A DNA stretch of 64,000 bases, taken from assembly GCA_964487915.1 (NCBI GenBank), contig CAZASN010000003.1:1-64000 (forward strand), in the 5' to 3' direction. Made by a program: the position numbers and the translations under genes. The notes under the pieces are model-generated. The model searched no databases. It was not told where the DNA came from and was given only the letters and a program-made list of their open reading frames with translations. Positions 50,597 to 59,767 of the stretch are shown piece by piece. The number at the start of each line of letters is the position of its first letter. The first letter of the stretch is position 1. The stretch is from Proruminimicrobium sp964487915 (lineage in GTDB: Bacteria > Elusimicrobiota > Endomicrobiia > Endomicrobiales > Endomicrobiaceae).

Positions 50597-52627
50597 ATGA
50601 AAAGAATATTTTTAACTATCATATTTTTATTTATTGCCTCTCTTGCTACGGCGCAGAGCAATTTAATTTTAAAAATATCGGGAGATAAACAGCTCGGATT
50701 AAAGGGAATAGAATTAAAAGAAGATTTTAAGATTCTATTGACCGACTCTCAAAATACGCCTTTAAAAAACATTGAAGTTGAATTTTCGGTAATACGGGAT
50801 TCACTCTTCAATGATGCGAAAGATATTTCATATCTCCGTAAATCAAAAATTAAAACTGACGAAAACGGCTATGCCCAAACAAGGCTTGTCATAGGCAAAA
50901 AATCTGAAGAAAAAATAACGGTTTTAGTAACTTCTGAAAATGCAAAGCCTGCATATTTTACCGTTGCGGTTATGGGTAAAAACTGGCTGCTTATGATGAT
51001 TGCCGGCATTTTAGGCGGAATTTCATTTCTTCTTTACGGCATATTTAAGATTAATACGTCTTTTCAAAAAATAGCGGGTCCCAATATAAGAACAATTCTT
51101 ACAAAATTTACTTCAAACAGATATAAAGGATTTTTGACCGGTTTGACGATTACCGCTCTGAATCAGTCAAGCTCCGCTACGTCCTTATTTCAAATCGGGC
51201 TTGTAAGCGCAGGACTTTTATCTTTTCAGCAGTCAATGGGAGTTACGGTAGGAGCTTCGGTAGGTTCAACAATAACAGGGCAATTAGTGGCTTTTAAACT
51301 TGTAAATTACGCGCTGTTTATAATAGCTTTCGGTTTTTTGTTGTCTTTTTTTGCAACAAAAAAAAGACTTGTATCAATAGGAAACGCAATTTTCGGATTC
51401 GGATTGATATTTTTCGGTTTAAAACTGATGTCGGAAGCAATGATACCCGTAACTTTAAACTCTGATTTACTGGAAATGATTGCCGGAGTACAGTATCCTG
51501 TTTTTTTGCTGTTTATGGGTATTGCTCTTACGATGATGCTGCATTCAAGCGCTGCAACATTAGGTATAGCGATAGTTCTTGCCTCTTCCGGAATACTTTC
51601 TCTTTTACAGGCAGTATGCATATGTTTAGGCGCTCAAATAGGAACATGTACCACCGATATAATAGGCTCCATAAATCAGCCCAGAAACGCAAAAAGAGTA
51701 ATGTTATGGCATTTGACTTTTCAGACTCTCGGGGCGTTTATAGTTCTTCCTTTGATTTTTATAAAGTTTGACGGAACTCCGGTATGGCTGCATTTTGTAA
51801 AATTTGTTACGCATAAAATATTTATGTCAACCGACGTAGCCAGAGAAGTTGCAATGTCTCACACAATGGTCGCCTTAACAACTGCATCTTTAGTTCTGCC
51901 TATTCTTCCCGTTTTTCGCAAATTTATATTATTGATATATCCGTGCAAAACGTGCGAAAATATGAATGAACCCATATTTATAGACGAAAAATATATATCT
52001 CAGCCGAATAAAGCGCTTGAGCTTTCAAAAAAAGAGCTTATTCGTATTTCTGAAATGCTTCTTCAAACAGTCAAAGACTCTTTGAAATTAATTGAAACTC
52101 GCTATGAAGATGTGGCGGATTCAATTGCGCAAAAAGCTTTTGACATCAGAGTTCTTTCCGGAAAACTTGAATCATATCTTTCAAAAACAGGACAAAATAA
52201 ATTATCAACCGAACAGTCAAAAAAAGAAATCGCTCTTTTGTACATAGTCGCGGATTTTGAACAGATTGCCGATATAATAGAACGTAATTTTATGTTTATA
52301 TCTCATGAAAAAATAAAAAGAAATCTGAGATTTTCAGACGACGGGATGAACGACATTAAAGAGTTGCATTCTATAATTTACACTAACTGTTCAAAAACAA
52401 TAGATTCTTTTGAAAAAGACGATATCTTATCCGCAAATGAAATAGCGCATACGGCAGCCGAACTGCACAACACTGTTCACGTTTTTAAGAAAAAACATAT
52501 ATCCAGGCTTCAGGCTGATTTAAAAGAATCTGTGGAAACTTCAGGACTTCATATGGACGTTCTTGACCAATATACAAGAATTAACGATATATTGGTTGAT
52601 ATCGCCTCAATTATTTCCAAACAATAA
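50597..52627 (+). CDS. Na/Pi cotransporter family protein with N-terminal Ig-like and C-terminal PhoU-like domains
   Basis: A 676-residue protein in three parts. Residues 1-19 are a signal peptide (ends ATAQS) and about 20-125 form an Ig-like (Big-type) beta domain with the DENGYAQTRLVIG strand. Residues 128-445 hold about nine membrane segments with the duplicated QSSSATS (near 195) and HSSAATLG motifs of NptA/SLC34-type sodium-phosphate carriers. The last 200 residues are helical and PhoU-like. The usual bacterial form lacks the Ig-like part. It may bring in phosphate for the phosphorylases encoded before it (inference from context). Starts two bases after cdd. Confidence 0.88.
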   Translation: MKRIFLTIIFLFIASLATAQSNLILKISGDKQLGLKGIELKEDFKILLTDSQNTPLKNIEVEFSVIRDSLFNDAKDISYLRKSKIKTDENGYAQTRLVIGKKSEEKITVLVTSENAKPAYFTVAVMGKNWLLMMIAGILGGISFLLYGIFKINTSFQKIAGPNIRTILTKFTSNRYKGFLTGLTITALNQSSSATSLFQIGLVSAGLLSFQQSMGVTVGASVGSTITGQLVAFKLVNYALFIIAFGFLLSFFATKKRLVSIGNAIFGFGLIFFGLKLMSEAMIPVTLNSDLLEMIAGVQYPVFLLFMGIALTMMLHSSAATLGIAIVLASSGILSLLQAVCICLGAQIGTCTTDIIGSINQPRNAKRVMLWHLTFQTLGAFIVLPLIFIKFDGTPVWLHFVKFVTHKIFMSTDVAREVAMSHTMVALTTASLVLPILPVFRKFILLIYPCKTCENMNEPIFIDEKYISQPNKALELSKKELIRISEMLLQTVKDSLKLIETRYEDVADSIAQKAFDIRVLSGKLESYLSKTGQNKLSTEQSKKEIALLYIVADFEQIADIIERNFMFISHEKIKRNLRFSDDGMNDIKELHSIIYTNCSKTIDSFEKDDILSANEIAHTAAELHNTVHVFKKKHISRLQADLKESVETSGLHMDVLDQYTRINDILVDIASIISKQ

Positions 52628-52672
52628 AATCAACAAGTAGTATAAAACTTAAAAACTCCGTCAATCTGTTGT

Positions 52673-52701
52673 TTGACAAAATGTAAATATTTTTGTACTA
52701 T
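52673..52701 (+). promoter_or_regulatory. Promoter upstream of purA
   Basis: Perfect TTGACA (52673-52678), 17-base spacer, TACTAT (52696-52701). The transcript would start near 52708 and carry a leader of about 125 bases with a short reading frame. Confidence 0.75.
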
Positions 52702-52716
52702 ACACAAGGTTTAAGT

Positions 52717-52788
52717 ATGAAGGTTCCTAATAAGAGTTTTAAACCGGTTAAAAAATCTTCGATTGAAATAAAAAAAACGCTGTTCTGA
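52717..52788 (+). CDS. Possible leader peptide upstream of purA
   Basis: A 23-codon frame (start MKVPNKSFKPVKKSS, end KKTLF) that begins nine bases after the likely transcription start, preceded by AAGG. The product is very basic. The stop is 43 bases before the purA ATG, and a CTGCC-TT-GGCAG hairpin (52801-52812) lies between. Translation of this frame could affect purA, but there is no run of one amino acid that would point to an attenuator. Could be chance. Confidence 0.3.
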   Translation: MKVPNKSFKPVKKSSIEIKKTLF

Positions 52789-52831
52789 GGTGATATTTTC
52801 CTGCCTTGGCAGTTATTCTTGAGGTCAAAAA

Positions 52832-54124
52832 ATGTCAACATTAGTTGTTTTGGGTACGCAGTGGGGAGATGAAGGAAAGGGGAAAGTAGTCCATTATCTC
52901 GCAAATCAGGCCGATTATATCGTAAGATATCAGGGCGGAAACAATGCCGGACATACTCTGATACATGAAAATAAACCTTTTGTTCTTCATTTAATACCTT
53001 CAGGAATCCTTTTTCCTAAAAAAGTTTGTATTATAACAAACGGTGTTGTTGTTGACCCAAAAGCATTAAAAGAAGAAATTGATTTGATAAAGAAAAAAAA
53101 CATATCTATTGACGGCAGATTCTTTGTCAGTGAATTGGCTCATGTAATACTTCCATATCATAAATATATAGACGGCATCCAAGAAGATGATACAAAAAAA
53201 GTAAAAATAGGTACAACAAAAAGAGGAATCGGTCCTTGTTATGCTGATAAGGTCAGAAGAGTCGGCATAAGAATTGTTGATTATATTGATAAAGAAGTTT
53301 TTGTTGAACTTCTTGACCAGAATCTCAGAGAAAAAGAGCCTATCTTAAAATCCGTCGTTTCAATCAAGAAATTAAGAGCGGAAATACTCAAAGATCATGC
53401 AGTTCTTTCAAAATTCTTAAAGAAATATACGGCAGATACATCGTTAATGTTGGATTCTGCAATTAAGAAAAATAAAAAGATACTTTTTGAAAGCGCTCAA
53501 GGAACATTTCTTGACCTTGATTACGGTACTTATCCTTTTGTCACTTCTTCAAATCCGACTGCAGGCGGCGCAAGCGTAGGAGCAGGTATCGGCCCGTCGG
53601 CAATCAATGATGTTCTCGGAGTAGTAAAAGCATATACGACAAGAGTAGGAGAAGGCCCTTTCCCGACAGAGCTTTTTGATAAAACGGGAGAATTTTTAAG
53701 AGAAAAAGGGCAGGAATACGGAGCAACTACCGGAAGACCCCGCAGATGCGGCTGGTTTGACGCGGTTCTTTTAAGACACAGCGTCAGAGTAAGCGGAATA
53801 AACCATCTGATACTTACAAAACTTGACTGTCTTGAAGAACTTGACACAATAAAAATATGCGTAGCCTATAAATACAAAGGAAAAATATTTAAAGATTTTC
53901 CCGCCTCAAGAATTATTCAGAGAGATTGTAAACCCGTATACGAAGAAATGCCGGGCATTAAAGGTAAAGTAAGAGGCGTAACACACTTTAACAGACTGCC
54001 GGTCAATGCGCAAAAATACGTTAAAAGGCTTGAAGAGCTGGTAGGCGCAAAAATAGACTTGATTTCTTTGGGAAGAAAAAGAGAAGAAACAATCCAGGTC
54101 GGCAAAAAAATAAAGTGGTTTTAA
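52832..54124 (+). CDS. purA: Adenylosuccinate synthetase
   Basis: A 430-residue GTP-dependent enzyme joining IMP and aspartate on the way to AMP. The signature LGTQWGDEGKGKVVHYLA (residues 7-24, catalytic Asp14), GGNNAGHTL (His42) and GIGPCYADK near 130-138 are complete; TTTGRPRRCGW-type sequence (here GATTGRPRRCGWFD) sits near 305. Length is standard. TTGAGG site. It stands alone and links the hypoxanthine released by the upstream phosphorylases to the AMP pool if a phosphoribosyltransferase exists elsewhere. Confidence 0.97.
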   Translation: MSTLVVLGTQWGDEGKGKVVHYLANQADYIVRYQGGNNAGHTLIHENKPFVLHLIPSGILFPKKVCIITNGVVVDPKALKEEIDLIKKKNISIDGRFFVSELAHVILPYHKYIDGIQEDDTKKVKIGTTKRGIGPCYADKVRRVGIRIVDYIDKEVFVELLDQNLREKEPILKSVVSIKKLRAEILKDHAVLSKFLKKYTADTSLMLDSAIKKNKKILFESAQGTFLDLDYGTYPFVTSSNPTAGGASVGAGIGPSAINDVLGVVKAYTTRVGEGPFPTELFDKTGEFLREKGQEYGATTGRPRRCGWFDAVLLRHSVRVSGINHLILTKLDCLEELDTIKICVAYKYKGKIFKDFPASRIIQRDCKPVYEEMPGIKGKVRGVTHFNRLPVNAQKYVKRLEELVGAKIDLISLGRKREETIQVGKKIKWF

Positions 54125-54155
54125 ATTGCATTATTGTCAATAACGACAAACCGTT

Positions 54156-55484
54156 TTAATTCAATTTGTATATATCGTCTCTGGATATGCCGAATTTTTT
54201 AAGTTTTTCATTATCATTCAGATATTTAGTGTGGTATTTCCCTTCAGCCTTTATACGGAAATTCGGACCGTTTTGGAAAAAAATATTTTTAAAAAGCAGT
54301 GCGGAATAGATATCGTATTTGTTTTTTAGATTATTTCTTTCAAATTTTTCTATTCTTATTTCATGATTATTAACAATATAGCCAACAAGTTGACGATTGA
54401 ATTGATTGTTTTTATCCGCATACACAAAAGTGGATATTACCAATGCAAACAGCAATATTACATTAATGACTTTAATGTATAAATACTTAGGTTTCAAGTT
54501 AAAAAAATCAATTCCTATCAAAATAAAAACTGAAAATAAAACGGAATATATATTTATCATTCTGTATTTGATGCCTTCAACCGGGGTAATATTTATCGCA
54601 GTGAATAAAATTATAAAAGAAATTATGGCAAGCAAAATTTTTTGAATTTTATCGTTCCCGATTTTGTAAAAAGAAAGCGGAAATGCGCATAATGCGAAAA
54701 AAACAAACAATATGAATTTAAAATTTTTTAACATATTAAAATTTAAATAATCGGAATAAGGAACAATAGGATTTAATATGCATTTTATGTTAAAAATAAA
54801 AGCAACCGTTAAAATAAAAAAACTTGCGATAAGGATATTTTTTGAATAAAAAGGAATGCTTTCTGTTTTTAAGTATTTGCTTACGGCAAGATATAAAAAT
54901 AAAGGTATGAAAAAAACGACGTTTGGGTGGCTTTCTATTAAAAAAATTGAAAATATTATCAAAGATATTAAATTTATTAAAGACAGTTTTTTGAAATCGG
55001 CGTAATAAAAAATTACAAAAATCGTCCATAGAAACAAAGAAGCAAATAAACTTTCTGAAAGTATCTCGTATTTCATATAACTTACGGAAATTAAAAAAAA
55101 CAAAATGATTATATCAAATACATTTTTTTTATTTTTAGGAATATTTAAATAAAGAATTATTAAAAATATTACGGGAGCGATATACGTAACAAAAGTAAAT
55201 ACACTCAGTAAGTATTTTACATTCGTAACATTAAGAATTATGCTCAATAACACAGAAAATTGAGACAGCATCGTAGGAAAATATCGTTCCATCAAATGAT
55301 ATTTAAATATATCCTGTCCTGATGACAAAATATTATAAAAATGCAATGTTTGAAAAAACTTTGCCGGCAAATCCATAAATAAACCGATGTAGAATACCGT
55401 ATTCACAACGGCAACCAAACAAAAGGTTCCTGAAATTAGTATTAAAGAAATATGATCTCTGCAAAATTTAAAAAAATGTTTCAT
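54156..55484 (-). CDS. Polytopic membrane protein of unknown function, paralogue of 20785-22179
   Basis: A 442-residue protein with about eleven hydrophobic segments and a soluble C-terminal tail. It shares with the gene at 20785-22179 the motifs ERYFPTML, LYLNIPKNKKN, ESLFASLFLW, DFKKLSL, KYRMIN and a tail ending KKFGISRDDIYKL. I do not recognise the family. I start it at the ATG at 55484 (MKHFFKFCRDHIS); the frame continues to a TTG at 55535 that adds a less likely polar stretch. No ribosome binding site is seen at either start. It stands alone, convergent with purA. Confidence 0.65.
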   Translation of the reverse strand: MKHFFKFCRDHISLILISGTFCLVAVVNTVFYIGLFMDLPAKFFQTLHFYNILSSGQDIFKYHLMERYFPTMLSQFSVLLSIILNVTNVKYLLSVFTFVTYIAPVIFLIILYLNIPKNKKNVFDIIILFFLISVSYMKYEILSESLFASLFLWTIFVIFYYADFKKLSLINLISLIIFSIFLIESHPNVVFFIPLFLYLAVSKYLKTESIPFYSKNILIASFFILTVAFIFNIKCILNPIVPYSDYLNFNMLKNFKFILFVFFALCAFPLSFYKIGNDKIQKILLAIISFIILFTAINITPVEGIKYRMINIYSVLFSVFILIGIDFFNLKPKYLYIKVINVILLFALVISTFVYADKNNQFNRQLVGYIVNNHEIRIEKFERNNLKNKYDIYSALLFKNIFFQNGPNFRIKAEGKYHTKYLNDNEKLKKFGISRDDIYKLN

Positions 55485-55561
55485 AAATTTTTCATTTATG
55501 CAAAAACTATAAATAAAGTGTGTTTTATGATACAATTTAAAAAATAAAAAGACAATAAATC

Positions 55562-55590
55562 TTGTTTTTATTTTATTTTTTCAATAGAAT
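55562..55590 (+). promoter_or_regulatory. Probable promoter of thyX
   Basis: TTGTTT (55562-55567), 17-base spacer, TAGAAT (55585-55590), leaving a leader of about 37 bases before the ATG with an AAGAGGA site. The region is very AT-rich, so the match is less telling than in the other promoters. Confidence 0.5.
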
Positions 55591-55633
55591 AAACAGAATA
55601 AAACAGAGTTGAATATTATCAAAAGAGGATATA

Positions 55634-56308
55634 ATGATAGTAAAACTTTTAAAGTATACGAAAGAACCCGAGAAAATATGCGCAATAGCCGGCAGATTAT
55701 GCTATTCATCGTCAGGTGTTGAAGACCTTGATAAAAAACTTGATGAAACTAAAATAAAAGATATATTGGGTAAAATAGTAAAATCCGGACATTTGTCCGT
55801 TTTAGAGCATGCATCTTTTACTTTTGCGGTTGAAGGCGTTTCAAGGGCATTGCTTGCGCAGCTGACCCGTCATAGAATAGCATCTTTCTCCGTACAAAGC
55901 CAACGATATGTTAAATTTAAAAACGGCATAGACTGCGTTGTGCCTCCTACGATCTCAAAAAACAAATCTTTGTTAAAAGAATATAATGAATTCATAAAAA
56001 ATACGCAAAATTTTTATATAAAAATGCTTGAAAACGGAATTCCGGGCGAAGACGCAAGATATGTTTTGCCGAATGCCGCTTCAACAAAAATAGTTATGAC
56101 TATGAACGCAAGAGAATTAAGACATTTTTTTGCTTTAAGATGCTGTAACAGAGCGCAGTGGGAAATACGGGATATGGCATGCAGAATGTTAAAACTCGCA
56201 AAAGATACGGCGCCAGTTTTATTTGAAACTGCAGGACCCGACTGTGTCAGTTCGGAATGTACGGAAACAATGCCGTGCGGAACGCCTTGGAAAAAGAAAA
56301 TATTGTAA
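55634..56308 (+). CDS. thyX: Flavin-dependent thymidylate synthase
   Basis: A 224-residue FAD enzyme that methylates dUMP with methylenetetrahydrofolate and NADPH. The ThyX motif RHRIASFSVQSQRYV (about residues 79-93) is complete, along with EHASFTFAVEGVSRALLAQLTRH and NARELRHFFALRCCNRAQWEIR. It replaces ThyA; a cell using ThyX does not oxidise folate in this step. It is alone under its own promoter, next to purA and the nucleoside genes. Confidence 0.95.
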   Translation: MIVKLLKYTKEPEKICAIAGRLCYSSSGVEDLDKKLDETKIKDILGKIVKSGHLSVLEHASFTFAVEGVSRALLAQLTRHRIASFSVQSQRYVKFKNGIDCVVPPTISKNKSLLKEYNEFIKNTQNFYIKMLENGIPGEDARYVLPNAASTKIVMTMNARELRHFFALRCCNRAQWEIRDMACRMLKLAKDTAPVLFETAGPDCVSSECTETMPCGTPWKKKIL

Positions 56309-56367
56309 TTTATAGATTTTTTTTGATATCATATCGTTGCGGTTTATATCGTTCACAGAGGTGAAAA

Positions 56368-57204
56368 ATGTCAAAGAAAAATCATAAAAATGATAAAACT
56401 GTCAAAAAAGACGAACAAGCCGAAATAAAAAACGCCGAATCATCTCAAAAAGACAAACAGCAGAACAAAACCTTAAATATTCATTATCCCGTACCGGATT
56501 CATCCTTACGTTCGGATAAAAATCTTATAATTGTTGTCATATGTTTTGTAATAATTTTTTCAATAGTTGTTCTTGAAAAAAAATTCTATAATCAAAATAT
56601 AAACCAAAACGCAAAAGAAATTGAAACTGCCTATCAATCAGATAATGTTCAAATATCTTCTGAGTCTGCGGCTCAAAAAAATGCAGAACTTGAAAAAATA
56701 CCCGAAATGCAAGTAAAAACTGAAAAAAAACAAGGACCCGAACAAATAAAAGAAACACTTAAAACACCCAAAAAAAATATTATCATTAAAACTAATGAAA
56801 ATGAAGAACCGATGTTTACAATAGAACCTTTGGAAGAAGAATACTCGTCGGATGAGGCACATCGCCAAAGTCAGGATGTTTCGGAAAAAGAAATGGATGA
56901 AATAATATTAAATTTTGATGCTGATTATAAATTTAATGAAGCGCATAAGTCTTATTTGACAGAAACGCTCAATACGGCTAAAAAAATGGGGCATTCAAAC
57001 AATGTTGTTATTTACGGCTATGTAAATGACGCAAAAAATGAGGAATCAAACATCCAAAAATCATTAAAAATGGCAAACGATGTTGCGGAATATTTAAAAG
57101 TCAGCGGTTATATTCCGGTTTCTGTTCAGGGAAAAGGATCTGAAGAGCTGGGGAACTCCGAATCTGTAAGAAAGGTTCAAATTCAACTGTTTCAATACAG
57201 ATAA
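56368..57204 (+). CDS. Inner-membrane-anchored OmpA/MotB-like protein
   Basis: A 278-residue protein with a charged cytoplasmic start (about 50 residues, many Lys, Asn and Gln), one membrane helix (about 52-70), a charged and probably unfolded linker (about 75-170) and a C-terminal domain with the OmpA-like pattern ILNFDADYKFNEAHKSYL and VVIYGYVNDAKNEESN ... ANDVAEYLKVSGYIPVSVQGKGSEE. The peptidoglycan-binding arginine appears as part of ESVRKVQIQL. It would span the periplasm and hold the cell wall. Convergent with the EAL gene, with five bases between stops. AGAGGTG site. Confidence 0.75.
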   Translation: MSKKNHKNDKTVKKDEQAEIKNAESSQKDKQQNKTLNIHYPVPDSSLRSDKNLIIVVICFVIIFSIVVLEKKFYNQNINQNAKEIETAYQSDNVQISSESAAQKNAELEKIPEMQVKTEKKQGPEQIKETLKTPKKNIIIKTNENEEPMFTIEPLEEEYSSDEAHRQSQDVSEKEMDEIILNFDADYKFNEAHKSYLTETLNTAKKMGHSNNVVIYGYVNDAKNEESNIQKSLKMANDVAEYLKVSGYIPVSVQGKGSEELGNSESVRKVQIQLFQYR

Positions 57205-57209
57205 ACAAC

Positions 57210-59420
57210 TTATTTATTCATTAAAATCTTTTCAAAAACGAATTCCGTTATCGGCTTTGAAAAATAATATCCCTGTATGCTGTCGCAGTTAACCGCTTTT
57301 AGAAATTTATACTGGCTTTCCGTTTCAACTCCCTCGGCGATAACCTCTATTTTTAAAGAATGCGCAAGATTTATAGTGTGGTAAACTATTTTATCGGTAC
57401 GCATGTCTCCTATGCTTTCTATAAAAGATTTATCTAATTTTAAAGCATGTATTCTCGTATCTCTCAATAACATCATTGACGAATACCCTACTCCGAAATC
57501 ATCTATCAATATTTTAAAGCCAAGACGGTATAACTGCTCTATTGTTTTGTTTAACAGATCAATATTTTCCAAAATCGCGCTTTCTGTTATCTCAAACTGA
57601 ATATATTCGGGAGCCAAATTGATATTGTCTAAAATATCCTTAAAAATTTTAACAAAATTAGGGTTATAAAAATTTAATCTTGATAAATTAATTGAAATCG
57701 GAACAGGATTCAAACCCATATCAAGCCACATTTTTTGTTTTTTGCAAACTGTTGTGTATATGTACTTATCCAGTTCGGTAATAAATCTGTTTTTTTCAAA
57801 CAGAGGTATAAAGTTCATAGGAACTATTGTTGTGCCGTCTTCTTTTTTCCAGCGGACCAGAGCTTCGGCGCCTACGATTTTCTGTTCCAAAGTATTGTAT
57901 TTCGGCTGTAAATACACGACAAATTCTTCTTTTTCCAAAGCATCTCTCATCTGACTTTCAATAATACTGTCCTGAAGCTGCTTATTTTCAAACGTATTGT
58001 CAAAAAAAGCATAAAAAATATCTTTTCTTTCTTTTATGCTTTTTCTTGCAAGATTTGAATAATTTATCATATTGTTTATATCTATGTCGGGATTTTTTAT
58101 TTCGTATATTCCGATATGAGGAGTAAGCATATATTTTTTTGTATCCGAAACAGCATAATTCTGCAATTTTTTATAGAATATCAAAAGCCTGTCAAACAAC
58201 TGTTTTTTATCCTCAAAATAAAACAATGCGTAAAAATTATCGGCATAATGATGCGCATGTAATTCTTTAGTCTGTTTTATGTCATTAAGAGTCGTCCATA
58301 TAAAACGAATTACCTTATCGCCTTCTTCATATCCGAATATATTGTTAAAAAATTTGAATCCGTCTATGTTTATATTTAATATTGCCAGATTTTCAGGATT
58401 ATTTTCAAGAATTTTTCTTACGCTGATGCAAAATTTCGCATACGTGTCTCCGCCGGTAATTTCATCAACATACGCTATCCTTGCAAGTTCTTTTTTTCTT
58501 TTCAGCTGAATCATGAGTATAAGCATAAACAGCAAAACAACCATACTGAGAATTTTCACAAACAGAATATTTCCTTTCTCAATAACGTCATTCATCATTT
58601 TATCCATAATTTCAACAGGCACTAATACGGACACATACCATTCGTTTATGTTAAAAGGATAATAGTACATGTAATATTTATTGAATTTTACAGATCCGGA
58701 TTTGTAGGTATTGATATTTTTTTTCACAAGAATGACTTTATCTCTTGTATCATCATTTATTTGTATTATGTCCTCAAATAAGTTTTTTCCGGTGTTATTT
58801 TTACTGCCGTAAGAATTGATTATAATGTTTCCGTTTATATCCATCACATAGGCAATGCCTTGTTTATCAAAAATTGAAACATTAAGAAATCGCTCTAAAC
58901 CTGCGCTTGAATAAATTGCAAACAAAATTCCTATTATTTGTTTATTCCTGTATATAGGAACCGAAAAAACGTTTATATTCGTATGATCAAATCTATCCAC
59001 CAAAATTTTTGAAACTGTTGAAAGTCCCTGCATTCCGCGTTGAAAATATTCTCTGTCAGAGACATTTATAGTAACATTATCTGTGCTGTATGATATTCCG
59101 TTCTGCAAAGCTATCGCCATTTTCTTAAAACCGTGTCTGTCTACGGTTTTTTGAAGTCTTTGTAAAACTGTTGAAATATTATTTTGATTTAAATCCGGAG
59201 CAATAACATATGACATTTCAGACAAAACATTAAGTTTGTTTTTTATTTCCGTTTCAAGGCTGGTTGCGCTTTGAGTAGTCATTTCATGCAATGTCAGATC
59301 AAGCTGCATTTGAAAATTATCTTTTATGGATTTTCTGTGTTCAATTCCCAAATAAATTATGTAGTATATTGCCAAAAAAGACAACAAAAGCACCAAAATA
59401 ATTCTTATGAGTTTTTTCAT
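57210..59420 (-). CDS. Membrane c-di-GMP phosphodiesterase (Cache - degenerate GGDEF - EAL)
   Basis: A 736-residue signalling protein: membrane helix 7-25, periplasmic Cache-type sensor about 28-285, second helix 286-305, GGDEF-fold domain about 315-475 and EAL domain about 485-735. The GGDEF signature is replaced by HYADN at 391-395, so cyclase activity is not expected; the domain may bind GTP and control the partner. The EAL domain keeps the catalytic set: E519-A-L, N578, ITES 611-614, DDFG 640-643, K661, EGVET 696-700 and Q716. It should break c-di-GMP when its sensor sees a small ligand. No other c-di-GMP gene is in the window. Confidence 0.92.
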   Translation of the reverse strand: MKKLIRIILVLLLSFLAIYYIIYLGIEHRKSIKDNFQMQLDLTLHEMTTQSATSLETEIKNKLNVLSEMSYVIAPDLNQNNISTVLQRLQKTVDRHGFKKMAIALQNGISYSTDNVTINVSDREYFQRGMQGLSTVSKILVDRFDHTNINVFSVPIYRNKQIIGILFAIYSSAGLERFLNVSIFDKQGIAYVMDINGNIIINSYGSKNNTGKNLFEDIIQINDDTRDKVILVKKNINTYKSGSVKFNKYYMYYYPFNINEWYVSVLVPVEIMDKMMNDVIEKGNILFVKILSMVVLLFMLILMIQLKRKKELARIAYVDEITGGDTYAKFCISVRKILENNPENLAILNINIDGFKFFNNIFGYEEGDKVIRFIWTTLNDIKQTKELHAHHYADNFYALFYFEDKKQLFDRLLIFYKKLQNYAVSDTKKYMLTPHIGIYEIKNPDIDINNMINYSNLARKSIKERKDIFYAFFDNTFENKQLQDSIIESQMRDALEKEEFVVYLQPKYNTLEQKIVGAEALVRWKKEDGTTIVPMNFIPLFEKNRFITELDKYIYTTVCKKQKMWLDMGLNPVPISINLSRLNFYNPNFVKIFKDILDNINLAPEYIQFEITESAILENIDLLNKTIEQLYRLGFKILIDDFGVGYSSMMLLRDTRIHALKLDKSFIESIGDMRTDKIVYHTINLAHSLKIEVIAEGVETESQYKFLKAVNCDSIQGYYFSKPITEFVFEKILMNK

Positions 59421-59431
59421 AGTGATATTAT

Positions 59432-59459
59432 ATTATAACACAAAAAACATATAAAACAA
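59432..59459 (-). promoter_or_regulatory. Promoter of the Cache-GGDEF-EAL gene
   Basis: Minus strand TTGTTT (59459-59454), 16-base spacer, TATAAT (59437-59432), then 11 bases to the ATG. A second overlapping TATAAT ends six bases before the ATG. No Shine-Dalgarno sequence fits the short leader of about four bases, so the transcript would be leaderless or nearly so. Confidence 0.55.
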
Positions 59460-59611
59460 CAGTATTATTTTTAAATTTAAATTGATAAAGACGCTAAATG
59501 AAACAGATGTAAAATAATATCTTTTGTAAAAAACGGAGTTTGAACTTAAACAGGCATTTTAAGGTTGTTAAAAGGTTTTTTTGAATCAATAATCATCTTA
59601 TTTTCTTATAG

Positions 59612-59713
59612 CAGAACAACCAACATCTCCGGCTTGGGAAGTAAGGGTTCGTTAACAGATATAAAAAATACTTTACGCTGTTAGGTATTTTTTTGTAAAA
59701 GCGGGCGATGGGA
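59612..59713. repeat. 102-bp direct repeat, copy 1 (tRNA-Gly remnant plus terminator)
   Basis: Identical over 102 bases to 59768-59869. From left to right on the plus strand it holds a worn T-arm and anticodon-arm segment of tRNA-Gly (CATCTCCGGCTTGGGAAG, about 59623-59640), a break at AGGGTT, a spacer with a terminator-like hairpin (59663-59693) and the first 13 bases of a further tRNA-Gly acceptor and T stem (59701-59713). It reads as part of a tandem array of tRNA-Gly units of which this copy is dead. Confidence 0.9.
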
Positions 59714-59728
59714 CTTGAACCGACATCC
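59701..59728 (-). pseudogene. tRNA-Gly remnant, 3' part
   Basis: The acceptor and T-arm sequence of tRNA-Gly (GCGGGCGATGGGA on the plus strand, then CTTGAACCGACATCC) is followed not by the anticodon arm but by about 50 unrelated bases (59729-59778) before a worn anticodon arm resumes at about 59779. The D arm is missing. It cannot fold into a tRNA. Confidence 0.75.
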
Positions 59729-59767
59729 ATAAGGTGGTCAAAACGTTATTTTAAATCAATAATTATC

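Noticed and set aside
55485..55535. TTG start at 55535 for the minus-strand membrane protein
   Set aside because: The extra 17 residues are polar and unlike the paralogue start; the ATG at 55484 gives a more typical beginning.
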